Shown one piece after another: positions 17,133 through 24,342 of a stretch of 64,000 nt of DNA. Location of the stretch: NCBI RefSeq assembly GCF_000722545.1, contig NZ_JNVM01000022.1:1-64000 (forward strand). The letters run 5' to 3'. The number at the start of each line of letters is the position of its first letter. Position 1 is the stretch's first letter. The position numbers and the translations under genes were made by a program. Below the pieces are notes generated by a model that was not told where the DNA came from, made no database searches, and saw nothing but the letters and a program-made list of their open reading frames with translations. The stretch is from Paenibacillus tyrphae (GTDB lineage Bacteria > Bacillota > Bacilli > Paenibacillales > NBRC-103111).

Positions 17133-18431
17133 TTATACCCAGCCTCTCCACTTGATGGCCTCGGCCACCCGCTTCAGCCCAACGATGTAAGCCGCCAGGC
17201 GCATGTCTACTTTTTTGTCCGTCGAGGTCCGGTACACATTGTGGAAGGAGGTGGTCAATATTTTTTCCAGCTTGTCTTGAACTTCTTCCTCCGACCAGTA
17301 GTAGCCTTGGTTGTTTTGTACCCATTCGAAATAGGAGACAACCACGCCGCCGGCGCTGGCCAGCACGTCCGGAACGAGCAGAATGCCGCGGTTCGTCAAA
17401 ATTTCGGTCGCCTTGAGCGTCGTCGGTCCGTTCGCTGCTTCGACTACGATGCGAGCCTTGATGTCCGGCGCATTCTCCTCCGTAAGCTGGTTTTCGATGG
17501 CTGCCGGAACCAGAATGTCGCATTCTTGGACGAGCAGCTCTTTATTTGTAATTTGCTGACTTTTAAAATAAGGCGTGACCGTGCCGAACGAATCCCGCTT
17601 GTCCAGCAGCGTCGGAATATCGAGGCCTTCCGGATCGTACAAAGCGCCGTAAGCGTCGGAGATGCCCACGACCTTCGCTCCCGCTTCATGCAGGAATTGA
17701 GCGAGGAAGCTGCCTGCGTTTCCGAAGCCTTGAATGATAATGCGGGAGCCCGGAATTTCGAGGCCTGCGATTTTGGCAGCCTCTTTCATGACGATCGTTA
17801 CACCGAGCGCAGTCGAGGACTCTCTGCCCGCGGAGCCGCCCAGTACAAGCGGCTTGCCGGTAATAAAGCCCGGCGAATCGAATTCGCGGATGCGGCTGTA
17901 TTCGTCCATCATCCAAGCCATAACTTGCGAGTTCGTGAATACGTCCGGCGCCGGAATGTCTTTGGTCGGGCCGACCAATTGGCTGATGGCGCGGACATAA
18001 CCGCGGCTCAAACGCTCCTGCTCGCGGAAGGACATCGACCGCGGATCGCACTGGATACCGCCCTTGCCGCCTCCGTACGGAAGCCCCGTAATGCCGCATT
18101 TGATGCTCATCCACATGGACAATGCTTTGACTTCCTCTTCCGTTACGTCGGGATGAAAGCGGACGCCGCCTTTGGTCGGGCCGACCGCATCGTTATGCTG
18201 AGCGCGGTAACCTGTAAATACTTTAATCGAGTCGTCGTCCATGCGAACTGGAATGCGTACCGTCAGCAGTCGAAGCGGCTCCTTCAACAAGTCGTATACA
18301 TCGTCCTTATACCCCATTCGATCGAGAGCGGTACGGATAACGTCCTGCGTTCTTTCGAACAAATTGAGCTTCTCTTGCGCTTGCGTAGGTTCATTCTTAT
18401 CGTTCTGTTCGTTCTTTACGATCAAGGACAC
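17133..18431 (-). CDS. Glu/Leu/Phe/Val dehydrogenase (NAD-dependent glutamate dehydrogenase)
   Basis: Catalyses reversible oxidative deamination of glutamate to 2-oxoglutarate and ammonia. The 432-residue sequence has the family signature GLPYGGGKGGI with the catalytic Lys (about residue 112), the PAPDV segment, and a Rossmann motif QGFGNAGSFLA near residue 226. Length matches RocG/GudB (about 425). The GTG at 18431 is chosen because GGGGGAAG lies 6 nt upstream; an ATG five codons earlier overlaps that site. It seems monocistronic with its own terminator. Confidence 0.9.
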   Translation of the reverse strand: MSLIVKNEQNDKNEPTQAQEKLNLFERTQDVIRTALDRMGYKDDVYDLLKEPLRLLTVRIPVRMDDDSIKVFTGYRAQHNDAVGPTKGGVRFHPDVTEEEVKALSMWMSIKCGITGLPYGGGKGGIQCDPRSMSFREQERLSRGYVRAISQLVGPTKDIPAPDVFTNSQVMAWMMDEYSRIREFDSPGFITGKPLVLGGSAGRESSTALGVTIVMKEAAKIAGLEIPGSRIIIQGFGNAGSFLAQFLHEAGAKVVGISDAYGALYDPEGLDIPTLLDKRDSFGTVTPYFKSQQITNKELLVQECDILVPAAIENQLTEENAPDIKARIVVEAANGPTTLKATEILTNRGILLVPDVLASAGGVVVSYFEWVQNNQGYYWSEEEVQDKLEKILTTSFHNVYRTSTDKKVDMRLAAYIVGLKRVAEAIKWRGWV

Positions 18432-18722
18432 GTGGACTTCCCCCATGTTGTTATATTGGTTAAGTGTGAGCCCGGCAATCCAATATCTGGCCTTGCCCAG
18501 CACCCTCAATAAGGTATAACACAAAAAGAAATATTGTACAATATATAAATATTTATAGCCTTATATTCAATGAATAGTTTCCTTTATTGTGCTGTTTTAT
18601 CAATTTATAAGACCTCATCCTTTAAGCCCTCCTCATTTTTTTTCTATTATATGATCCATATGATATGATTCTAGTGAATTCTACATATAGAATTCATTTA
18701 TTTTGGTTAAGGAGACGGAGAA

Positions 18723-19277
18723 ATGAAAACAGAAAAAGAAAAAATGCTGAATGGCGAACTCTATCTTGCGGCTGACCCGGAATTGCTGCAAGAACGGGCA
18801 AATGCACGAAGACTAACCAGATTATACAATCAAACATTAGAAACGGAAGAAAGCACACGGACTGAACTATTAAAAGAATTGTTCGGTTCTACTGGAAAAA
18901 GTATATACATAGAACCGAATTTGCGCTGTGATTATGGTTACAACATTCATGTTGGCGAAAATTTTTATGCAAATTTCGATTGCGTCTTCTTGGATGTATG
19001 CGAAATTCGGATTGGGGATAACTGCTTCATTGCCCCGGGTGTACACATTTATACAGCTACGCATCCGCTGGATCCGAACGAAAGAAATTCGGGGGTTGAA
19101 TACGGGAAGCCCGTAAAAATCGGCGACAATGTATGGATTGGCGGAAGAGCCGTCATAAACCCCGGGGTAACAATCGGCGATAACGTCGTTATCGCTTCTG
19201 GGGCAGTGGTAACAAAAGATGTGCCTGATAACGTGGTTGTAGGCGGAAATCCCGCAAAAATCATTAAGCCAATATAA
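18723..19277 (+). CDS. Maltose/galactoside O-acetyltransferase family (left-handed beta-helix)
   Basis: A 184-residue hexapeptide-repeat acetyltransferase that moves an acetyl group from acetyl-CoA to a sugar hydroxyl. The N-terminal maltose-acetyltransferase domain (MLNGELYLAADPELLQERA) is followed by hexapeptide repeats with the catalytic His in TATHPLD (about residue 115). The ATG follows AAGGAGACGGAGAA. It is more AT-rich than the host genes on either side and opens a patch with an IS remnant, which suggests transfer. Confidence 0.88.
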   Translation: MKTEKEKMLNGELYLAADPELLQERANARRLTRLYNQTLETEESTRTELLKELFGSTGKSIYIEPNLRCDYGYNIHVGENFYANFDCVFLDVCEIRIGDNCFIAPGVHIYTATHPLDPNERNSGVEYGKPVKIGDNVWIGGRAVINPGVTIGDNVVIASGAVVTKDVPDNVVVGGNPAKIIKPI

Positions 19278-19413
19278 ATTATTATTACTAAATAATAGGC
19301 TATGTTTTAAAATAATGTTGAAATTATATAACTTTTAAGGGAAGCCATTTTGACTTCCCTTAATTCACTTTTAAAGAAGGTTATATATCAACCATTTTCT
19401 ATTATCATTTAAC

Positions 19414-20115
19414 CTATATATGGTTCTTTAGCCATTGTCTGAAATACTGCAACTGTTCCTGAGTATGGAAATAGTGTTCTCCATTCTCCATTACTTGCAA
19501 ATTACAGTTAAAGCGTTTGGCAAATTCAGATACAATGTCAAACTCACATAAGTTATCTCCTGAACCATAGAGAATTGAAGTCGGATTATTCCAAGCAACA
19601 ATAGGATGTTCTTTCACATAACAGTAGTAATCCCAATAGAGAGTTTGTCCAATAGGTGTGGAAATTTCTTTCTCTATTTTTAGTCTACTCTCACTTACGT
19701 TAAACCATGACATCATATTATTTATTATACGTTCCATATTTACCACAGGAGAGAGAAACAAACACTGATTCAATGGCTCATTGCAATATTCTAATAGGCT
19801 GAAATATGCTCCCATGCTACAAGCAAAAATGCTTATATTATTTGATAACGATTTTGCATATGTCATAATTTTATTAAGGTCTTGAACACAGTTTTGAACT
19901 TTACAAAGATAAGTATCATCTTTACGTTCACCATGTTGAGGCAAATCGAAACTAAGAACTTGATAACCTACTGCTGTTGCTTCTTCTGCAAATACAATAA
20001 TCGAGTCATCTGCCTTATTTGACATGTTACCATGCACAACTATAAATAACTTATCTGATTTGTCCCCCCACAAAATTGCTGGAATATTTTCGATCTTTAA
20101 ATTATGTCTTATCAT
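19414..20115 (-). CDS. Alpha/beta hydrolase, small serine hydrolase type
   Basis: A 233-residue alpha/beta hydrolase. The oxyanion-hole segment VVHGNMSNKAD is near residue 27. The nucleophile elbow ACSMG near residue 96 is a variant of GxSxG. An Asp (YGSGDNLCEFD) and a His (ENGEHYF) complete the likely triad. No signal peptide is present, so it is cytoplasmic. The substrate is unknown. It is clearly AT-rich compared with host neighbours and lies between an acetyltransferase and an IS remnant, in keeping with horizontal gain. Confidence 0.75.
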   Translation of the reverse strand: MIRHNLKIENIPAILWGDKSDKLFIVVHGNMSNKADDSIIVFAEEATAVGYQVLSFDLPQHGERKDDTYLCKVQNCVQDLNKIMTYAKSLSNNISIFACSMGAYFSLLEYCNEPLNQCLFLSPVVNMERIINNMMSWFNVSESRLKIEKEISTPIGQTLYWDYYCYVKEHPIVAWNNPTSILYGSGDNLCEFDIVSEFAKRFNCNLQVMENGEHYFHTQEQLQYFRQWLKNHI

Positions 20116-20161
20116 TACATCTATCCTCCATGAAATATAAATAATTCATGATTCCTAAAAT

Positions 20162-20495
20162 TCAAATCGGTGTTTCATTCCATCTACGCAAATAACCTGC
20201 AATCATACATTTAGCGTATTTAAGCCATCTATCTAATTGTTTTCTTGCTTTTGTAAGTGGCAGAGTTTGTGAAGTCAGTAAAATCTTATAACAGGATTTA
20301 CTATCGTTGCTTTCCTTTATACTTTCCGTTTCTTGATACAGTTTCGGCACTACAATGTCGGCAGACTCTTCCCTTGGCAAATCTAAATTCCTTGACTTCT
20401 TCTGTCACTTGACCTATCTGTGTACCTAATACAAGCAGTTCTACTAAATAGGAAAGTAACCGTTCTTTATTAACGAACCTGTATATATGGCTCAA
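20162..20495 (-). pseudogene. Remnant of an IS1595-like transposase
   Basis: Two overlapping fragments in different frames together resemble the N-terminal part of an IS1595-family transposase. One has a zinc-ribbon start (CRHCSAETVSRNGKYKGKQR). The other has KARKQLDRWLKYAKCMIAGY. A frameshift separates them and the DDE catalytic domain is absent. No terminal inverted repeats were recognised. It lies in the AT-rich patch 18.5 to 20.6 kb. Confidence 0.7.
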
Positions 20496-20559
20496 CTATA
20501 GCCTATCATCAATAATGTATCTGTTTTCAACATTTATTTAAAGCATAGCCAAATAATAA

Positions 20560-20601
20560 AAGGAGATATCAAAAAGACACATGTCTCAGCGATATCTCCT
20601 T
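20560..20601 (-). terminator. Terminator after the GNAT gene
   Basis: AAGGAGATATC pairs perfectly with GATATCTCCTT; a TTTTATTATT stretch follows on the minus strand. Confidence 0.8.
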
Positions 20602-20623
20602 AAGACGTTGCAAAAATCGGTGA

Positions 20624-21154
20624 TTACAATAGAGCGGCTTCTTTCAAATGAATCCGGTAACTCTTCACAAGCGTATGGCCATTGCGCATATCCTTGTCGA
20701 AGGCGCGCTCGAAGCCTAAGCGCTCATACAATCGGACCGCAGACTCCATCATGTCCGACGTATGTAAATGCAGCGTAGCCGCCCCTAAGGCGAGGGAGCG
20801 CCTGGCGCTTTCTTGTATTAAGAGCGTCGCAACTCCCCGGCCTCGCACGGCTGGCGAAACGGACAGAAAGCGGATGATCGGCGATTGAATCCCAAGCTCC
20901 GGCATGCCGTAAGCGGCTTCGGAGGACAAGAACAGCTGCACGCTGCCGACCACCTTCCCCGCAAGCTCGGCAACAAGCCGGGCTGCAGGACTGTCTCCAT
21001 CGACGGAGGTCCGGATCGACTCCCGGTATGGCTCCCACCGGGCGGGAGGCAGCACCGTCCGGTACTGCTCATAAGCCTCCAGCATGACCGCGAGAATCGC
21101 TTCCCGGTCAAGCTCCGTCGCATCGCGAATCCGAATTTCATCCGATTTCCCCAT
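20624..21154 (-). CDS. GNAT family N-acetyltransferase
   Basis: A 176-residue acetyl-CoA-dependent acetyltransferase. The acetyl-CoA loop is seen in LSVSPAVRGRGVATLLIQES (motif A, RGRGVA) and motif B in SAVRLYERLGFERAF. The ATG at 21154 follows GGTGGGG; three earlier in-frame Met codons exist but lack a good binding site. The substrate cannot be inferred. The gene is monocistronic with a terminator. Confidence 0.8.
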   Translation of the reverse strand: MGKSDEIRIRDATELDREAILAVMLEAYEQYRTVLPPARWEPYRESIRTSVDGDSPAARLVAELAGKVVGSVQLFLSSEAAYGMPELGIQSPIIRFLSVSPAVRGRGVATLLIQESARRSLALGAATLHLHTSDMMESAVRLYERLGFERAFDKDMRNGHTLVKSYRIHLKEAALL

Positions 21155-21323
21155 AGCACCCCACCCGTTTTCCTTAAGCTCCATCCGATTCGCCATTGGC
21201 AACAGCCAAATATCAACTAAACTCATCGGATATAACGTATTTATTTTTACTGTATCATCGGGTTGTTATGCCGTCAAGACGCCGGTTCATTGACATTTTC
21301 AATCGAAAAATAGAAAAATTCAA

Positions 21324-21974
21324 TCATTCCGGATGCCGATTTCCCCATGTCTCATGATAGATGAGGTCCTGCAAGGAGCGGCGCTTCTCCCATTGAGCCG
21401 TCTCCAGGATCGGCTTCTCCGGGTAATTCTCCGTATACCCGACCGACAGCAGCGCGATCGGATCAATATGCGGCGGAATTCCCAGAATCTCGCGCACATC
21501 GTTTTTCTTATAAAAGCTTACCCATCCCATAGCAAGCCCTTCTACACAGGCGGCCAGCCACATATTTTGGATCGCGCAGGCGACGGACAGCATGTCGGTC
21601 TCGGGGATGGAATTGCGGCCGAGCACATGGGCCCCTCCCCGGGTAGGATCGCATGTAATGCAGATCGTCAGCGGCGCCTGCTTCAGCCCTTCCACCTTGA
21701 GGCTGAGGAATTGGTCCTGACGCTGGCCTTCGTAATGGATCGCCAGCGCCCTTCTTTCCTTGTCCGCGGCCCAGGCCAGCCGCTCTTTCAGCGGCTCCGA
21801 AGTTACCAATATAAAGTTCCAAGGCTGCATAAAGCCGACGGACGGCGCATGGTGGCCGGCGTGAAGCACGTTCGTCACCGCTTCCTCCGGAATCGGGTCC
21901 GGCAGGAAGGAGCGGACATCCCTTCTCGTATAGATGACCTTGTACAAAGCTTCCTTTTCCTGATCCGTAAACAT
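21324..21974 (-). CDS. bluB: 5,6-dimethylbenzimidazole synthase
   Basis: Flavin-destructase that fragments FMNH2 to give the lower ligand of vitamin B12. The 216-residue nitroreductase-fold protein has BluB hallmarks: RRDVRSFLPDPIP, HHAPSVGFMQPWNF and the C-terminal GWVSFYKK. GGGAGGG lies 6 nt before the ATG at 21974. It starts 20 bp after the thiC stop and was probably cotranscribed with thiC. The prophage now separates it from that promoter and riboswitch. No other cobalamin gene is in view. Confidence 0.88.
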   Translation of the reverse strand: MFTDQEKEALYKVIYTRRDVRSFLPDPIPEEAVTNVLHAGHHAPSVGFMQPWNFILVTSEPLKERLAWAADKERRALAIHYEGQRQDQFLSLKVEGLKQAPLTICITCDPTRGGAHVLGRNSIPETDMLSVACAIQNMWLAACVEGLAMGWVSFYKKNDVREILGIPPHIDPIALLSVGYTENYPEKPILETAQWEKRRSLQDLIYHETWGNRHPE

Positions 21975-21993
21975 ACGATCCCTCCCAGGGTGT

Positions 21994-22246
21994 TTAATTG
22001 TAAATCAAACCACCCGCTTTCTTGAATTCCCTAGACTTATCCTCCAAGCCTTTCTCAAGCGCGGCGCGGTCTTCCAAACCGTGTTGTTTAGCATATTCCC
22101 GTATATCCTGCGTAATACGCATGCTGCAAAACTTGGGGCCGCACATCGAGCAAAAATGCGCCGTCTTCGCGCCTTCCGCCGGAAGCGTCTCATCGTGATA
22201 CTCCAGTGCTCTTTCCGGATCGAGCGACAGATGAAATTGATCCCGC
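21994..22246 (-). pseudogene. thiC: 3' fragment of thiC (C-terminal 84 codons), cut off by the prophage
   Basis: Read on the minus strand this encodes the end of phosphomethylpyrimidine synthase: DQFHLSLDPERALEYHDE, then the radical-SAM cluster motif CSMCGPKFC, then a terminal GGLIYN. It has no start of its own. Joined to the fragment ending at 56961, with one copy of the CCCGC repeat, it gives a continuous 1788-bp frame. The Fe-S motif needed for catalysis is therefore separated from the rest of the enzyme. Confidence 0.95.
22242..22246. repeat. Left 5-bp target site duplication CCCGC
   Basis: CCCGC directly precedes the prophage end TGTGG and is repeated after the other end at 56956. The uninterrupted thiC sequence needs only one copy. 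A 5-bp duplication is the hallmark of Mu transposition. Confidence 0.95.
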
Positions 22247-22371
22247 TGTGGGGTATCACTGAATATGAGAAAAACAAAACTCCGTTACAACCCGTGATTG
22301 AACGTTACCTGAAGTTACGAGAACCCAAGAAAATAAAGGAAAAGTGAGTGTGTGAGTGTGTCCAGTATGCA

Positions 22372-22421
22372 AAGAGGACGATCTACCGGAGTGAGACGAA
22401 TTTCCGGCTGATCATCCTCTT
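22372..22421. terminator. Hairpin near the prophage left end
   Basis: AAGAGGA and GATC pair with GATC and TCCTCTT (one mismatch), with an inner CCGGA/TCCGG stem. It is followed by TTATG on the plus strand. It may end the repressor transcript or shield the phage from host transcription. The rest of 22247 to 22677 has no gene. Confidence 0.5.
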
Positions 22422-22556
22422 TTATGCGTTCCAGAACAAAAAAAGATAGTGAGCGTGTAAGTGTGTGTAAAAACGTTAGAACCCGCGTTACTACTGCGTT
22501 AATGCTGTTTTTCATGCCCGAAAAAGGGCCGAAATCGAACGAAAAATTAACGGATG

Positions 22557-22671
22557 ACTGCGGAACTTTACTGCGGAACTTGAATTCGACTGCGGAACTT
22601 CGCCGGAAACCCGCGTCACTGCTGGAGTTTTTAGGATTTTCGGTCGCCACGCGCTCGTTTAACTGCGGAAC
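22557..22671. repeat. Four direct repeats of ACTGCGGAAC near the prophage left end
   Basis: Exact copies start at 22557, 22570, 22589 and 22662, between the left terminus and the repressor stop codon. They are not seen at the right terminus. They could be binding sites for the repressor, the transposase or the Ner-like protein. Confidence 0.75.
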
Positions 22672-22677
22672 CATGAT

Positions 22678-23532
22678 TTACAGTTCGTTGATGACCAATT
22701 CCGCAGCATCTTTCGGACTGATTATATCGACTACCAGGCCTAAAATTTGCATATCCTTGACTTTCGGATCGTATACCATATCTTTCATCGAGTCATTCTC
22801 GGAAATGAGATAAGCCAGATCATTTTGTAACTTGAACCGTTTGATCGTCACACCATCGTCTACCTTTACTAAGGCGATGTCGTTATTATCCACGCTCGGC
22901 TGCTGGCGCACGACGACATAACCGCCGTTTTCGATCCCCGCATTGATCATCGATTCCCCGTCTACTTTCACCGCGAAACAATTCTTGTATTTTCCAGGCA
23001 CATGAAGATAGCCTTCAATGAATCGAACCATCTCAATCGGCACCCCGGCGGCCGCGCGGCCAAGGATTGGAATAGTGCTAGACGCAGCAGAATCCGGTGT
23101 CAATTCCTTTGAAGCTGCTTGCTCCGACTGTTCTCTTTTGAATGGAGTGGTCACATTCGAAGGGTTATTCTTTGTTGTTTGTTCCTTCTGGAACATCGCT
23201 AATTCAATATATCGCTTTATGAATGCTCGATCTTGCTCGTCCAACTTCTCAAATTGGGAAACTACTTCCCAATTATCGTTAAAAAAAAGAGAGTCCTTTG
23301 TATGCTTCTCCTCTGTTGTCTCTTCACGGTATTCCTCTTCACCCTTCAGAATCCAGTCAGTAGAAACATGAAAAAAATTGGATAAAGAAATGAGATAATT
23401 GCCGCCTGGAATACTTCCCTTCTCCCACTTGTTAACGCTACCCCTGGGTGCGCCTATTGAATCTTCGAGTTTATTCATCGATACCCCCTTAGATTCCCTT
23501 AGCTGCTTTATTCTTTCGGCGATACTACTCAA
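22678..23532 (-). CDS. LexA/CI-like phage repressor (HTH plus S24 peptidase)
   Basis: Master lysogeny repressor of the prophage (284 residues). An N-terminal XRE helix-turn-helix (about 5 to 60) is joined by a linker to a C-terminal S24 self-cleavage domain (about 165 to 284). Visible are the Ala-Gly cleavage segment GRAAAGVP, the Ser nucleophile in KVDGESMINAG and the Lys general base in DGVTIKRF. RecA-stimulated autocleavage, and so SOS induction, is expected. The TTG at 23532 is chosen since GGAGG lies 9 nt upstream; an earlier TTG at 23541 touches that site. It is divergent from the early genes across an operator region. Confidence 0.9.
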   Translation of the reverse strand: MSSIAERIKQLRESKGVSMNKLEDSIGAPRGSVNKWEKGSIPGGNYLISLSNFFHVSTDWILKGEEEYREETTEEKHTKDSLFFNDNWEVVSQFEKLDEQDRAFIKRYIELAMFQKEQTTKNNPSNVTTPFKREQSEQAASKELTPDSAASSTIPILGRAAAGVPIEMVRFIEGYLHVPGKYKNCFAVKVDGESMINAGIENGGYVVVRQQPSVDNNDIALVKVDDGVTIKRFKLQNDLAYLISENDSMKDMVYDPKVKDMQILGLVVDIISPKDAAELVINEL

Positions 23533-23556
23533 TTCGAACAACCTCCTACTGAATTT

Positions 23557-23640
23557 AGTCTGTATGACTGAAATAAGTCTGCGACTTACTGATCGTAGTC
23601 TGTATTTTTACTTGACATCACTGACTATAGTCTGTATTAT
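23557..23640 (+). promoter_or_regulatory. Early promoter and AGTC/GACT operator cluster
   Basis: A consensus promoter, TTGACA at 23612 and TATTAT at 23635 with a 17-nt spacer, faces the early genes. Around it are dyads built on AGTC/GACT: a 13-mer at 23557 with arms AGTC/GACT, TAAGTC-TGC-GACTTA at 23574, and GACTATAGTC at 23623 inside the spacer. AGTCTGTAT occurs three times. This is the likely lysis/lysogeny switch bound by the repressor and the Ner-like protein. Confidence 0.8.
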
Positions 23641-23728
23641 GAAGGTGGGTAGTAGATACCCAACTGAATTATATCAGTAAACATGAAATGGTGCTATGAC
23701 TAAGATTGTCGAAAAAGGAAGTGATAGG

Positions 23729-23941
23729 ATGGCACGTAAAAGGCCCGTCACAGCGTTCGGTTGGGAGATCAAGAGACGATTGGCCGAAATGCAAATAGAT
23801 CAGCGCGAATTTTGTCAAGAATACGACATCCCGGAGAATCGACTCGGCGATCTTATAACCGGCACACGCAAAGCAACCCGTTACCGTGAAAAGGTAGAAA
23901 AAATCCTCGGTATTAAATACCCCGAAACAAAAGCGAAATAA
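23729..23941 (+). CDS. Ner/Cro-like small DNA-binding protein
   Basis: The first early gene, encoding about 70 residues with a Cro/XRE-type helix-turn-helix (residues about 10 to 45; IDQREFCQEYDIPENRLGDL). By position it should repress the early promoter or the repressor gene, as Ner does in Mu. ATG 23729 is preferred because GGAAGTGA lies 4 to 8 nt upstream; an in-frame ATG at 23696 has no binding site. Confidence 0.75.
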   Translation: MARKRPVTAFGWEIKRRLAEMQIDQREFCQEYDIPENRLGDLITGTRKATRYREKVEKILGIKYPETKAK

Positions 23942-24028
23942 CCAACCTCCGAAAAAAAACCTCATATCAAAGACAGAGAACGCCTCTTTTCTGTCTAGTT
24001 GAAAGATTGATCTGGAAGGAGTTAGACA

Positions 24029-24316
24029 ATGGAAAAACCTGTATTCAAACCTTGGGCGAATGCTGTCACCCTTTGGTATGAACATTGTCCTGGCGCAAAT
24101 GAAGCTAAGCAGCAGGCTCTGATCCAGACCGAACTGGAAACAATGAAACGCCTAGCAAGTATGGCTGAGCCTATTGCAAACGAGATCGGCGAGCTGTCCG
24201 TCCAGCTTACGGCATTGGAGTTTCGTCGAGAAGCTTTGTCGAAGCTCTATAAGGAACTGGAGAAGCAGTACAACGAGATTAGCGCATCGTATGATAATCG
24301 CTTAAACGGTAAGTAA
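24029..24316 (+). CDS. Early phage protein of unknown function
   Basis: A 95-residue protein between the Ner-like gene and MuA. It is mostly helical, with a likely coiled coil in the C-terminal half (ALSKLYKELEKQYNEI). GAAGGAG precedes the ATG by 9 nt. No family was recognised. Confidence 0.7.
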   Translation: MEKPVFKPWANAVTLWYEHCPGANEAKQQALIQTELETMKRLASMAEPIANEIGELSVQLTALEFRREALSKLYKELEKQYNEISASYDNRLNGK

Positions 24317-24342
24317 TCGACACATAAGAGAGGAGGGAATAT

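Noticed and set aside
16962..18512. A 516-codon plus-strand open frame
   Set aside because: It is antisense to gerA and glutamate dehydrogenase, both clearly recognised, and spans their intergenic terminator.
22005..22277. A 90-residue minus-strand protein at the thiC/phage junction
   Set aside because: It is an out-of-frame reading over the junction; the correct frame there is the C terminus of ThiC.
22345..22470. GTGAGTGTGTG-like repeats near the phage left end taken as transposase sites
   Set aside because: The two copies (about 22345 and 22449) are low-complexity and inexact, and have no counterpart at the right end; they are not enough for a call.
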